From contig JALPQD010000016.1 in NCBI GenBank assembly GCA_023101885.1, forward strand, positions 9,301,634-9,365,633: DNA of 64,000 nt. The letters run 5' to 3'. A model generated the notes under the pieces. The model was not told where the DNA came from, did no database searches, and saw only the letters and a program-made list of their open reading frames with translations. Source of the DNA: Typhlomys cinereus. Lineage: Eukaryota; Chordata; Mammalia; Rodentia; Platacanthomyidae. Shown piece after piece: positions 46,762 through 59,317 of the stretch; positions within the stretch are counted from its first letter, which is position 1; each line of letters opens with the position of its first letter. The position numbers were made by a program, and so were the translations under genes.

Positions 46762-47169
46762 TGTTGCGGTCCGCCTTCATGGTTGCTGATAAATGACCAT
46801 CACACAGCTTAAGGGAACAAGGAATTTACTTTCTTACGATAGTCCGGTTACAATTCATAGTCCAGCTTGACAGGAGAGCATGCACCAACACCAGGGCTGA
46901 GGGAACTGGCCACCATAACGGCTGAGAGATGGACAATCCTTACTTGCCAGACCAGCTTGTCTGGCCAAGTATACAGAAGGATGCCAACTCTCTCAACCAG
47001 CTCTCTGTGATTTATCCAGGGCCTAATTCCACCCATCTGGGCTGGGTCTTCCCCACCAGCTGGACAATCTCCTTCAGGTTTGCTCTGGGCTTAATCATCA
47101 ACTCTCTACAACTGTGCCCAGAGTTCAAACCCTCAACAGTCAAGTTGACACCTGTGCTTAACTATGACA
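46762..47169 (-). mobile_element. Solo LTR, ERVL/MaLR-type
   Basis: A 408-bp element with TG...CA ends (plus strand TGTTGCGGTC...ACTATGACA), flanked by an exact 5-bp duplication ATCAC (46757-46761, 47170-47174). On the minus strand it starts TGTCATAGTTAAGCACAGGT with TCAACTTGACTG, as rodent MaLR/ERVL LTRs do, and has GGGGAAGACCCAGCCCAGAT. The 5-bp duplication is the size expected for ERVL/MaLR. No internal region remains. Confidence 0.78.
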
Positions 47170-47174
47170 ATCAC

Positions 47175-48800
47175 CTAACATGAAAAAGTAGGTTTAGCCT
47201 GGAGCTAAGTGGAATTCTGCAGAATACATATAAAAATCCAGAGTACAAAATACAGGGTCCAAACCACTCATGACTTAAAGCATCCACTTGGATGGGGCAG
47301 TGGAATCTTGAAATATATCTCTTAGAGACAATAGGGTGACAATTGTGTATAAAAGGATTCTTTTTCCTCTGGCTTCCCACATCTGAGGTCCTAGCAGTGA
47401 TGAGTTTTAACAATCACATTGCTATAATGGGTTATAATGACACATGTATTCTCTAAAACAGGTAGACTTTCTTCCTTAGGCTTTTACATTACTGCTCATC
47501 AACACTGCCTTTAATGCTTATATTTCTACTAGCAAACTGTTAAATAACCTAAACCTTCCCACCCAGTGACTTTATATTCTTTCAGTCTCTACATATTACC
47601 TATTTCAAAGCAATTTCCATATTTTTGGATAGAATGTTCCAGCAGCAGTTTGAGACATTTATATTAGAGTTTATAGGACTTTGATTAAGTGAAGAATTTT
47701 TAAGTATTTAATTTTTACATATCAAGCCTGGACATTTCCTGTGCTGTTATTTTAAACAAGAACTGCTTATTGGTTTGGAATTTCAAAGCATACTTGAGTA
47801 TTTACAACTAGAGATATATATTCTCTATCAGTTTAAGATTCCCAGAAGCTGAGATAAGTATAACTGGGTGAGAGTCAGTATGTCCATGGTGCTGAATGCC
47901 TCTGGAAATATTCAGAAGTCTGTTTTCTGCCTCTGTTAGCTTCTGGTTATGGCCAGACCCTTTTGCCTTGTAGTAACACATCTATAATCTGTCTCTATGG
48001 CTTCATTCCCTGATTTACTTTTCAAATCTATTCTTATAAAGTTATGCATGATTGTATTTAAGACTGGACCAAGACAATACCAGCATTGCAATGTTCCTGA
48101 TGGAAACAAGTAATCTGTTGCAACTTATATGGAGAGAGAGAGGGAGAGAGATAGAGGGTAGAACATCTTTGTTTTTCAGTTCTGAGAATGAATGATAGGC
48201 AATGCTCTACCAGTGAGTCATATCTCATTCCTTTTATTACATGTACCATTCATAATTTCAAGCATTAGGCTGTCCATATGCTTTGGGAGGTCATTATTCA
48301 GCATGACACAACTTTGTTATAACTCGTTCCTTTCGATTTTCCCAATTTTATAAAATATCATCTTTGTTAACTAACCTCAGGGTGATATTTCAGAACATCT
48401 CAAATGTAGCTGACTGAAATAATTTCATGTAGCAGAATACATATTTAAATTTTAAATTGTGTTCAAGGGGCTTGATTTTTGTATTAATAATAACCATTTT
48501 AATATAGAACCAGATGGTGATTCAATACCCCCCTACCAGCCTGAGTTAGCATAATGCAAATCTTCCTCTTATAATTTTAAATTTTCTAAAAATCAGTGGA
48601 TACTCATTAATCTGCAATAAGTTGTGCAGAAATTCTTCAATAAGAGATTCTATATAAAAATGAAAATTTAATTTGAAATCGATCAAATGTACAATGGAAA
48701 CTGCAAAGAAGCTTTTCATTCTGTACAACTGAACATTATCATATTCAAGTACAATGAGTAGTAAGGATTTCAATCTGTCCAATTTTTTTCCAAATATTCT
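47175..48800. other. No recognised feature
   Basis: AT-rich sequence. A short GA-rich run is at 48130-48150. No gene is recognised. Confidence 0.45.
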
Positions 48801-49040
48801 TCTGTTGCTGGTATAAATACATGAACAAACAACTAAGGGGAATGAGGAGATTTTTCTTGACTTACACAGTCTGGTGAAAGTTCATTATCATGGTTGAAGA
48901 GTTCACATCAACTTCAGGAGCCAAGAAAATTGACCCTGCCTCATCCACAGGAAGAGTTGAAAGTTCTTATTTTGGCATTCTATGAAATTACTGAACCAGC
49001 TTTCTCCATCTTACTCACCTACCTAGGGCCATTATGGGTC
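48801..49040 (-). mobile_element. MaLR-type LTR fragment
   Basis: The plus strand begins TGTTGCTGGTATAAATACAT, AACAAACAACTAAGGGGAAT, then TTTTTCTTGACTTACACAGT. This is the complement of the 3' end of ORR1-like LTRs. The rest is degraded. Confidence 0.5.
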
Positions 49041-51765
49041 TACAGTCTTGTGTAGTATTTGCATAATTAATAACCTTTCATAGATGAGGCCAAAGGCACA
49101 GCCTTTAATATTCAAGTCGTTATCTGTAACTGTCACAGTTTCTTTCTAGACAACTGATTTAAGTTCTCAACTTACTATTACATTATCAATAAATGATTAC
49201 ATTGCTTTTCTGCCTTATTCTGGATTTCTCTTTCCATCTTCTATTCTACCATCTGTAAATATCCTACATTTCTTGGCTCATACATTTTTAATACAGTGAG
49301 AATCAGTTTCCTGTTGATGGTGTCAACACATTCATAGTGACCTTAAACAATGCAAATGTAATCTTCCTGTTCTGGAGGCTAGAAATACAAATGAAATTCT
49401 TAGAACCATGATTGTCTATAAACTCAGTTGAAGGATTCACTTCTTTGCTTTTCGAACTTCCAGATGCTTCCTATATTCACTGATTTGTAACCTGATCCTC
49501 CTTCCAGCAAGCAGCATATCTTCAAGATTTTCTCTTTCTTCACTGTGATTTTTCTGGATTTGCCCTGCTCCCTTCCTCATATGGATAGTGTAATTGCACT
49601 GCACTCAGAAGGTAATCCAGGAAGATCTCTTGTGCCTCAAGTCCCTTAACCTACTTTTTTCTACTAATCCATTAGGGTTAAAATCTAGACATCTTTGGGA
49701 AAGTGGACTATGTGAGCTACATGGGCAATTTTACAAATTTTAAGCTCTATTTTGCTTTGAAGAAAAAGTGTGTACAAATGCAAATGGTCAAAACTGAATT
49801 TAAATAAAAATGATTATATATATATATAATGTTCTAGCACAAACAAAAACTTTCAAGTGGAGCCTAAGATGAAATCTTCATTAGTGGAACACTTGTGTAG
49901 GGTGTCATGATGAGCATTCATCTTAACTACATAAAGTTAAGATTTATGATTCAACAAAATCAGCAAAAGACTGATTTATACTTCACCATTGTGTCATCAC
50001 AGTAGTAGGGTTGTCAATAATTTTCTCGTGAGGGGAAGAACAATGGGAATGAAGGAAAATTTTTGGAACAGGAGGATCTCTTGCCTTGACTAAACTAAGG
50101 AGAGGTGGAGAATGTAGGCCAGCATTAAGTGAGATGATACGCTGACTAGATTCCAGCTAAAAAATGGTTGGCATAGCATGTGTTCTTTTCCCAAGCTGGC
50201 AACATCGGCCAACTCACTTTCTCTCTGTGGGCCTTAATAAGCTCAGCTAGCTGAGTTCTAAAATCTTAATCAATACTTACTTTAAAAATTAATATTGAAA
50301 TTTTTTGCTCTTCGTCTCTTGCTTAATCTTTCACACTAATGGGAAATATTAGCTGTAAGTTCTGGGAGAATGATTTTTTTTAAAACACCAAACAAAATTA
50401 CTACTTCTCAAAAAGTGGTAGGTAAGTATTAATCAAGGTATCTTGCTTGTAGCAGTAAGTAATGTCAGCAGAGTAGGAAAATGTGAATTAAACTACTAAA
50501 TACATTGTAATCTGTTGTTGAAGGATGCTTACAGGCTATCCATGTCTCTTCTCTTCTAAAACCCATTAGGCAATACTGTGTGTCCTATGCAGATTTCTAT
50601 TGGTTACATGACTGTCATTAATGAAAAGTGTGAAATTATTAAAAAATACATAGTGTTTCAAGGCTTGCTGAAATGTGTTCGTTGGAGACTATAAGACATT
50701 TTAAAAATGCACTGACTTAAACTGTGGAGGAGAATTGCTTTAATCTTACCAAGTATTTAGAGCACCATTGAAGACAACTCAGACATTTAACTGTGGTATT
50801 TCATGTATTCCTTTATTTACTCAGTCAGCAAGCATTCACTGAGTAGATATGCTGAAGACTACATTGAGTATCATATAAGATGCATTGAAGAAATAAAAGT
50901 TCTATCTACTGTTTCTTGCAGACAATCAGACTAGGAGGAGAATAGGTGTTGGGTACTATTTGTCTCATAAACAGCCACAGAGATATATTGATTGTTGTCT
51001 GAAGCTAGCTTCTGAATCTCAGTTCTCCCATTAGCAGCTGTATCGCTTTAAGTTATTCTGACTGTTAAATGTGTTTTGATAAAATACTTAAAATGGTTTC
51101 TACTCCAAACTGAGCTTTAGAAATTAGGACATCAACTGTATTTGCTGGTGAGGGTAGGGTAGGTGACATGAATAAGGGCAAAGAGAGACTTCTGAAGTTT
51201 TTATCATGTTTTGTCACTGGGTCTGGGTTTTAGTGACAAGAACATAATTCCTTTGCAAATTATTCTGAAAGTTCCATATTTATTACATTTTTGCTTTTCT
51301 GAATGTTACTTCTTTTTCAATAAAAATAGCTACAGTATACAGTGGCTGCACAATGATAGGTTCAAAGCAAATAGTTGTGTTCAAGTCATAAGCCTGAAAA
51401 AGTCAAAAGGGGAGAAGAAACCATTTCCAGCTAGAACGAAAGGCACATTTTTAATAGATTCTCAACATTAGTGGAGCTCTGAAAAAAAAGAAGATAGAAA
51501 AACTACTTCCTAAAGTACATAGCTTGTAATCAGGATAGCCAAATGACTCAGAATGTGGGCTGTGAAATGAGATCTCCATTTAAAATCCAGGCGCACGTTT
51601 AAAATCTGTGTGTATGCATGCAAACTATCAAACTCTTTGAAGTGACAAGTCCTCACACAGTAAGTAGGGTTAAGTCTTGGTTAACGACATAGTTATTGTA
51701 ACATCAAAACAAATATCATACACAATGCCATAGAAAGACATTCATTTCATTAGTAGGTGTGTGTG
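49041..51765. other. No gene; one possible ancient repeat
   Basis: AT-rich sequence. About 49330-49600 (CCTTAAACAATGCAAATGTA, TTCTGGAGGCTAGAAATACA) may be an ancient LTR or DNA-transposon relic. The rest is unrecognised. Confidence 0.4.
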
Positions 51766-51880
51766 TGGAGAGAGGGCATCCCTCTAATCCCAGTACTTAG
51801 ACATGAAGACTGGTGGGTAAGGCCAGCCTGGACTAGACTGTGAGACCCTACTAGGAATAAAAAAAAAATTAAAAACAGGA
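51766..51880 (+). mobile_element. B1 SINE, old monomer
   Basis: CCTCTAATCCCAGTACTTAG, AAGGCCAGCCTGGACTAGAC and TGTGAGACCCTACTAGGAAT, followed by an A run, match 7SL-derived B1 blocks. The 5' end is degraded. Confidence 0.75.
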
Positions 51881-53147
51881 AATAAATAAAATAAGCAGAA
51901 AGAAAGAAGTTTCAGTAAGTGAGACGCTTAATACAAATATTAAGTGATTTAAATTAAATGTTGCACATTTTTTATTTATTTTCAATGGACTTAGAAGACA
52001 CTAGACTGTTGGTTAAAAACATCAAACATTTTAGAAGCATTAAAATGCAAAACATGTATTTTACTTCATTTCTAACAATTATTAGCACTAATTTTTAATC
52101 TTACCTGGTATTATATTTCTGAGCTTCATTTTAATAAAAAAGTAGTAATTATATGAAGTACTAATGCTCCAAATTCTCTAAACTCAAAATATTATGGAAA
52201 AGCACACACATACCTTAGTATAGAAATCGCAACTCACATCTCAAACTCAGAATGAATTATTTATTTTAAACTGTGACAATAGGCTAATTGAAAAAGCAAT
52301 TGGAGTCTAGTGAGGTTGAATTATTAAGACAAAATTTTTGAGAAAGCATCTACCTGAATTGCATTATGATGAATAATACTGGACCTGACTTTCTTGATTT
52401 GTATAGTGATCAGGATAAGAGAAAATCCTGCTAATCCATGGGGTCATTTATTCACCCAGGATTCTTCAGTGAATATCTATCTGTCCACATTTGAGGCTCA
52501 GTCACTAGAGGTTAAAATATACTTTGCTAAACTCCTCCAGCCAGTGGCTGCTTCCTGGAAGGACATTGACCTGTATTATATTCTAAGGCCTTCTCAGATA
52601 TCAGTGCTATTATTTCTACTTGAAAGTCATCTACTGTATTTTAACCTTGACTTTTTCCTAATGGTTTCCCTTGCGTCCTAGACAAATTTACCCAGACACA
52701 CACATTTTACTCACTTTGCAGCTATGGGGTTTATTATTCATTTTCCCATACTCTCTCCAGTGTCCGTCTTTTCTTTCCTGCCCAATGTCCAGGATCATCC
52801 TGTGTCCGTCTTTTCTTTCCTGCTCAATGTCCAGGAGAATGATCCCTGGTGATAACCTGGCTTCTCCTAACCTTGACTAATGGCATCCATGTGGGTAAAT
52901 CTCTGAGAGGCACAGAGAAAATTACAGAATGGGAGAGAGAGCAAGGCCATCAGATGAAGGGTTATTCTTTCCCGTTCTCTGTCTGTCTTAAACTGTATGT
53001 CTGACATGGTTCGTTTGCTCTCAGAATCTTTCACCCATGGCCTCAGATCTTACTGTTCTGGTAAGTCTATTTCTTTTCCTTGCTTTATTTTTTTCTTACA
53101 GATCTTACTAGGTTTCTATAGTTGCTGGTCCTTACTTTGATAACCCT

Positions 53148-53150
<3 letters not shown>
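51881..53150. other. No gene; one 42-bp period duplication
   Basis: AT-rich sequence. TGTCCGTCTTTTCTTTCCTG recurs at 52761 and 52803 with following CAATGTCCAGGA, a local tandem duplication. No exon is supported. Confidence 0.5.
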
Positions 53151-53191
<41 letters not shown>

Positions 53192-53239
53192 TTCTCTCTT
53201 TCTCTCTCTCTTTCTTTCTCTCTCTCTCCTCTCTCTCTC

Positions 53240-53318
<79 letters not shown>
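53151..53318. repeat. (CT)n tract followed by (CA)n
   Basis: About 138 bp of CT with occasional T or C insertions (53151-53288) runs directly into about 15 CA units (53289-53318). Arg/Glu-rich or Leu/Ser-rich open frames across it are artefacts. Confidence 0.97.
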
Positions 53319-53320
<2 letters not shown>

Positions 53321-54319
53321 TGATTTCTCTGAGTTGATTTCCTGAGTTGAATTTGTTTCCTGCTCAGATCTTGACCTCAGCAGCATGTAGAGCATGCACT
53401 CTGCTACTTTTCAAATCAAGTAAATTATATTAGGAAAGTGTCTTTTGAAAGCTAAGAATTTCTGTTCTTTGTATATAAATGTGCCTAGCATGTAGTGAAA
53501 TTGAATGAATACTATAGCAAGTATACAAATTAATCCTATACATAACTATATTTAGATATGTGCTTTTTCAAAAAATTTCACATAACACTTGAAGAACTCA
53601 AAGGCACTTTGGGATAAACAGTAAGTGAAAAAGTTTTTAAGACATTTAATATAGTTGGTATTAAGAAAAAAATTAACCATTGAACTACAAATTCTGGAAT
53701 CAAGACTTATAGGAATATCCTAAGATACACTGATAAGTTTGATAGCAGTTGAGATTTGTCCCTGTAGATTGTCCAGAATCCTTTGTCCTGTGTTGTCATA
53801 TTTTGCAGTGAGCAAACACTGTCCTATTTTTGGCTGGAGGCATGGATGGCTAATTAAATCCAGCCCAGTTAACCATATCTATTAGCCACAGTGACTAGTT
53901 CACACATACTCATGTGACATAAGTCTGTTTTCAGATACTTGCATTATACTATTCAGACATCCTCAATCACAGTCTCACTTTTTCTCTTCCTTGGGTGAAC
54001 AGTCCTATTGTGCAGGCTGTTTCTACACTCTGAAACTTGGATAAAGTTCAGTAATGTAAAGTACATACTCTGCTTTCCTCAGATCACCAAACGATAAAAA
54101 ATGGAAATGAAAAAAAGCACTAGGCAGATTCTATTATCTTTCCTTTTCTTAATCTGTATCTCAAACAAGTGTTCTCCATTCATTCCTTTACAAGAAATCC
54201 TATGTGTCACATGAAGCTCCAATCCAACATTGCTTCAACTCTGCCTTTGGCAGCCTGTTCAGAACACAGTGTTAAACTGTTAAAATATTCATATCTGTAT
54301 TTGTCTATCTCTCTTTTGA
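53319..54319. other. No recognised feature
   Basis: AT-rich sequence. Nothing nameable. Confidence 0.45.
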
Positions 54320-54465
54320 ACGTGGATATGGGGTCTTGCTTTGTAGACTATGCTGTCCTTAAATTCACTGTGTAGTGTTTACTTTACTGAGATTCAAGGC
54401 AGTACAGTTGCCTCAACCCCCTGGGTGCTGGGTGACAGGTATGTGCCACCATGCCTGGCCTCTCC
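54320..54465 (-). mobile_element. B1 SINE, old
   Basis: The plus strand has GGGGTCTTGCTTTGTAGACT, then CCCCCTGGGTGCTGGGTGAC and TGTGCCACCATGCCTGGCC, the complement of B1 sequence. Confidence 0.75.
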
Positions 54466-54654
54466 TGATACCTTCAATTTCCACTTTCCACTTTCCTTCA
54501 CTACTCAGGTTCAAACATTGCAGAACAAAAGCCAAACAAATGACTAATAGCAGAAACAACCTAAAAAACATAATCCTAAAAACAACAAAAGCCAGAATCC
54601 AGTTTAAAACAGAGCCCCATTTGATATGTTTCTTTGTTCAAAAAGGTCTCTTTG
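54466..54654. other. No recognised feature
   Basis: A-rich spacer before L1-B. Confidence 0.4.
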
Positions 54655-55666
54655 TCTGTTACTTGGTTAAATCTGTAGAACTGAAACTTAAAGTGATCTT
54701 AAAAACAGTTTGGCACAACAGCAAGAAAATGGAATCAGCCAACATGCCCATTAACAGGGGAATGGATAATGAAAATGTGGTACCTATATACAATGGAATA
54801 CTATAGAGCCATCAGAAAAGATGAAATTATGGAATTTGCTGGTAAATGGATGGAACTGAATAATTTAACTTTGAGTGAAGTATCTCAGACACAGAAAGAT
54901 ATGCACTCTATGTTTTCTTTTATATGCCGATAGTAGTACTAATATCCTTGTCAATGTATTTGCTTTAGAATTATTGTATGAGCCAGAAAGGGACCAATGA
55001 ATATGAAGGTGGGAAGGAGTAGACAGAGTGAATCTTTTTAAAAGAGGAGATATAAGAAACCCTGGCAAGTAGAGTGAGGGAGGGAACAATTGGGGAAAAT
55101 ATTCAGGGGGGAATGAGAAGATGAGATATAGGAGGAGCAGAATTACTTATAGAAAACCCCTAAGATTGTGGTAACCTCATAGGAATCTCATTTGCTAATA
55201 ATATGCCAAAAATGACTTTTAAAAAAAGGAAGAGGAATGGAAAGTCTATGCAGAGGAACACAGAGTGAAGAAAACAGGGAGTAAAAAAAAAAAAGCCCAG
55301 AGCTGATCCATTCAATACTCAGTGACAACTAGAGATACACTCAAAATAACAGGAGTGTGGCACTTCTTGATAAAATGTTAGTCAGAAAGTCTCCAAGGTG
55401 TACTCCGGGCGGAAGAGGCAGCCTGTGCTTCTGGTCCTGGTAGGGCGGAGCCGGTGAATCCCAGAGCAGAGTAAACAAGGAAGAGGTAGAGGCGGACCAT
55501 GGTGGTTCCCGAATTCGTCCGTGGTTGTACACACACACACATACATACACACATACATGCACACACACACAATTGAATAAATAATAATAATAAAAAATTA
55601 AAAAAAAGAAAGTCTTCAAGGTCTCTAAACAATATAGGCTTTTTGCCATTGCTCTTGGTTGTTCTC

Positions 55667-55700
<34 letters not shown>

Positions 55701-56848
55701 GTAAGACCCTATTACATGGATCACAAAACATGGGCAAAATACATAAAATGGAAATGATATGAGAACTTCCTCCTTGGTGGATATCTTACACAGCATCTAG
55801 AAATACTATAGAAGCTACTGGAGGAGAGAAATAATCACAGCCTTAATCAACTCCTGAGATCTGTAAGTTGAAACAAAACCATAAAACCATAGCAACAGGT
55901 AATAGTGTAATAGTGGCATGAGTATCAAAGAGACAACCAACAGCTTTCTAATTGAAATCAAGACCTGCTTGTCAGAATGGAATACATCCCTCCCTGTTAC
56001 TGTTAACTAGAACAACCACCAAAAAAAAAAAAAACAAAAAAACAACAAAACAAAACAAAGGGAAGGATGTCAGAATGGAATACATTCCTGATACTGTTAA
56101 CTAAAACAAGACCCCCCTCAAAAAAAAAAAAAGGAAAAAGAGCCAATGAACCTATAGATAGGAAAAATGCACCAAACTGCTTTGTAAATAGCTACTATTA
56201 TACTCAGATTTGAAGAACACTTAGCATTCAGCTTAGAAATCTTCTACAAGAGCTTTAGAGAATCTCAATACCCTATCAGGATGGAGGTTAGGACAGTAGT
56301 AGAATAGTGAAATAAATGGACGTCAGTGGCCAGCCAGCAATGCTTACCCAGAATCAGACTATCCTAATCTCTCCTCATCCTAAGGTCTAGAGAATTCTGT
56401 GGAAGAGGGGGTAGTAAGATTGTAAGAACCTAAAAATGGGAAAGTCCACCATTAGACAAGATATTCCATTCAAGGTAGGACCGCTGCATTCAGGACTCAC
56501 TCAGTGAGACTTGTCCTTACCAGACCTGCATAATGACCAAAATGCCATCATGCCCCTATAGACTATGAAAACCTGAAGAGAGATAAGAACACATGGTGGA
56601 AACCTTAGGGACTACAGCTGGATGAATGAAGGGTGGGGTATCAGTGGGTTGGCCTGAGGAGGGACCACAGAGGCCTGAACCCCATGAGAGTAGTAGACAA
56701 GCTAGAGGGAACCCTGGGATTCATAGATGTGGTCAGGCAGAAAGGTGGGGAAGGAAGGGAAATGGGATGGAGATGAGAGCGAGGGTGCATGGAGAAGTAC
56801 TCAATATGTTTATAAAACTAAAAAATAAATAAAATTTTTAAAAAAAAC
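54655..56848 (+). mobile_element. LINE-1 (L1-B), 5'-truncated, most complete copy
   Basis: An ORF2 C-terminal remnant (54690-54900: ATGGAATCAGCCAACATGCC, CAATGGAATACTATAGAGCC) is followed by the whole L1-B 3'UTR, colinear with the complement of 13905-12697. It ends in a purine-rich tract and TATAAAACTAAAAAATAAAT. A SINE is inserted at 55400-55606. Poly(A) expansions occur at 55667-55697 and near 56020. A segment of about 97 bp is tandemly duplicated (55971 and 56069). Confidence 0.8.
55400..55606 (+). mobile_element. ID-headed composite SINE, 5'-truncated (right part only)
   Basis: It begins inside the right part (GTACTCCGGGCGGAAGAGGC) and continues through GGTAGGGCGGAGCCGGTGAA, AGAGCAGAGTAAACAAGGAA, the CA stretch and the AATTGAATAAATAATAATAA tail. 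The target duplication AGAAAGTCT(C/T)CAAGGT is at 55384-55399 and 55607-55622. It lies inside the L1-B 3'UTR. The tRNA-like head, and so the promoter, is missing. Confidence 0.93.
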
Positions 56849-56854
56849 ATTAGA

Positions 56855-57135
56855 GGGGTCTAACTCAGTTGACACAATTTTTGTCTATCACATAAAAAGC
56901 ACTGGGTTTTATCCTCAGCACTGCATAAATTAGAGGTGGTAGTTTATATATGCAATCCCAATATTTGCTAGGTGGAGGCAGGGACATCAGAAGTTCAAGG
57001 TGAGTAGCAAGTTTTAGGTCAGTCTAGGATATGTGAGACTGTCTCAAACAAATGAACCCACACCTACACACATACACCTACACCCATCCACACACCCATA
57101 CCCACATGCACATGCACACATGCATACACATAAGA
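56855..57135 (+). mobile_element. ID-B1 dimeric SINE plus CA-rich tail
   Basis: A tRNA-like part (GTCTAACTCAGTTGACACAA, GGGTTTTATCCTCAGCACTG) is joined to a B1 part (TATGCAATCCCAATATTTGC, AGGTGGAGGCAGGGACATCA, GTGAGACTGTCTCAAACAAA). A CACACC/CATACA-rich simple repeat follows (57055-57135). Confidence 0.72.
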
Positions 57136-58997
57136 AAACAAAAAGTTGAAAAGATAATTTGACCAAGAAAAAAGAGCAGTTAATAGGAAACAAAGAAAGT
57201 ATGGAGACAGATTCTTAAACACATTATTTAAGGACTTGGATACAGTTAATTAATGTCAACTTTATTACTAGTTATTTTAATGATTTGATCCAGTTTTGTC
57301 CACATTTTAGTTTCTTATAAATTATTTTTTTCTTTTATATGGTAATAAAAGAATAACGTGGATTTGCTTTAAGGGCCAATCTAAAATCAGTGTTGTCCAA
57401 ATTATACCCTCCATGAACAGTATTTCTACAGCTTCATGTTCAGAGACCTGGAGTAATCAATCATGTGATAGGCTGACCGGGACCAAGTGGGACTATAGTG
57501 GAGTTAGGTTTCTTCTTTCAGAAGGTTAAAAGAGACACAAGTGAGATATTTGTAGAAAAGCAGAAGACAGCGAGAGAATTATCCTTGGGGGAAAGGATAA
57601 ATAAACGTTTCTGTTATTTTTCTATTCCTGAGAAAACCGAAGCTGTATTTAGTAGCCTAATGCAACAGGGATTTATTTTAAGGTTATTTGGATCAGAAAC
57701 CCAAATTCTATTTTTCAGGACTAGTACTTATATCAGTGGGACAAATTTCCCCAGGAATCTCTAGAATAAGATCATTTCTCTGTATTCCAAAGCTTCCAGA
57801 GACTTCTACATTCAGACTGTGGCCTCCTTCCATCTTGGAAGAAACACTGGTCTTTAAAATCTTTTTCATGTATCATGTAAATTCAAGGCTTCTTCCTTAA
57901 AATGTTCATAATTATGATAATTGGGTACATGTGTTGCTATATTTTGTTTTTACAATGGAATTAAAAATATTTGTGATTAAGCATGTTATGGGTTCATGTC
58001 TTTGAAAGCTCTTGAAATGTAACTCTATCCAGCCTCCTTCAGACAGGCCTTGTTTTAGAAACAAACAAGCTAATATCTTCCTCCAAAATGGATGTTCAGC
58101 AAGAAATTTTTAGTGCAAAGAAAAACTTAAGAAGTGTTAAATTTTATTGTAGCAGATATAAAACAGTGGTTGACTCCTCAGTTTTAAAATTCAGTGTCAC
58201 AAGAGTAACTTTGCTTCATTATTTGTATATTCTGATTAAATGGAAGGCCCTTAATGCGAAACACCCCTGCAAATCTACTTCTTCATGTGAAGCCCACTTA
58301 CTTGCAGGTTCAACAGATAAACAAGTGGAAAATCATTAGAAATTCTCCCCAAATTCCTTCCAAATGTGTCATATGGCATTTCTCATTAGAAATATTTGGT
58401 CCCTTGTTTTAAAATATCTGTGAGACAGTGAGAATTTTGACAATATGTCATGGGGAAAATATTGGGATGTTTCATATGGAAATTTAGCAGGGTTGATAGT
58501 CATTCAATATTCTCTTAGTTCGATGATGAGGTGCAGAGAATCACAAAACCCCAGAAGACAAAGAACAGCAACCAAGGGAAAGGAACTAACCAACAATTCC
58601 ACTCAATAAGAGACAGTGTTACTTGAAGGAAGTTTTCAGGTAGGATACTTGTGTTCATTTGAAGTAAGTGGTACACAAGGATGTAAAAATAAATTAGCTA
58701 AAAAGCTCATAATATGTTAAAGCTACACATAATATTTTGGAGTCATGAGCACTATATGGCTAAAAAAGTTAATATTTACATTAGACAATAATCCTTTTCT
58801 TATATAATACATCAGACTGCTAAGTGTGTTTATATTGTAGTAAGGATTTTTGGTTGAAGTCAGAAGATTTCAGATCAGTTTGATGTGCTTTCTGTGAGTG
58901 CATTTTAAGTATTTTATATATTAGTGCATCAAATGTCGATCTATCTAGAGGTCAAAACATTCCATTTCGCTTTTGCTATTATAAAACTTTGGCATTG
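57136..58997. other. No recognised feature
   Basis: AT-rich sequence with short open frames only. Confidence 0.45.
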
Positions 58998-59011
58998 AAA
59001 ATGTAAAAATT

Positions 59012-59246
59012 GGTCCAGAGAGATGGCCCAGAGGTTTAGCCATTGTCTCACAAGGAGAATAACCTGAGTTTGGGTGCCAGATCCCACATAAAAATGTCAG
59101 GAAGAAATGGCAGCAGTATGCAATTCCTGTCCTGGATGGTGGCTCCTGGAAAATTCTAGAGCAAAGCAGAAAAGGAAATACAGCAATCCAGAATGATTCC
59201 TGAATTATCCTCAGTTCTCCATAGGCAAACACAGTGCCCTCTGATG

Positions 59247-59288
<42 letters not shown>

Positions 59289-59303
59289 CACACATGTAAA
59301 AAT
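59012..59303 (+). mobile_element. ID-headed composite SINE, older subfamily
   Basis: The ID-like head is TGGTCCAGAGAGATGGCCCA and CTGAGTTTGGGTGCCAGATC. The right part (ATGTCAGGAAGAAATGGCAG, TCCTGGATGGTGGCTCCTGG) is diverged from the young copies. A (CA)n run (59248-59285) follows. An exact 14-bp target duplication AAAATGTAAAAATT lies at 58998-59011 and 59304-59317. Confidence 0.85.
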
Positions 59304-59317
59304 AAAATGTAAAAATT

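Noticed and set aside
53085..53337. Arg/Glu- and Leu/Ser-repeat open frames on both strands
   Set aside because: They are translated from the CT/CA microsatellite.
54375..54806. 143-codon plus-strand open frame
   Set aside because: It runs from a B1 relic into an L1-B ORF2 remnant in a composite frame and resembles no protein as a whole.
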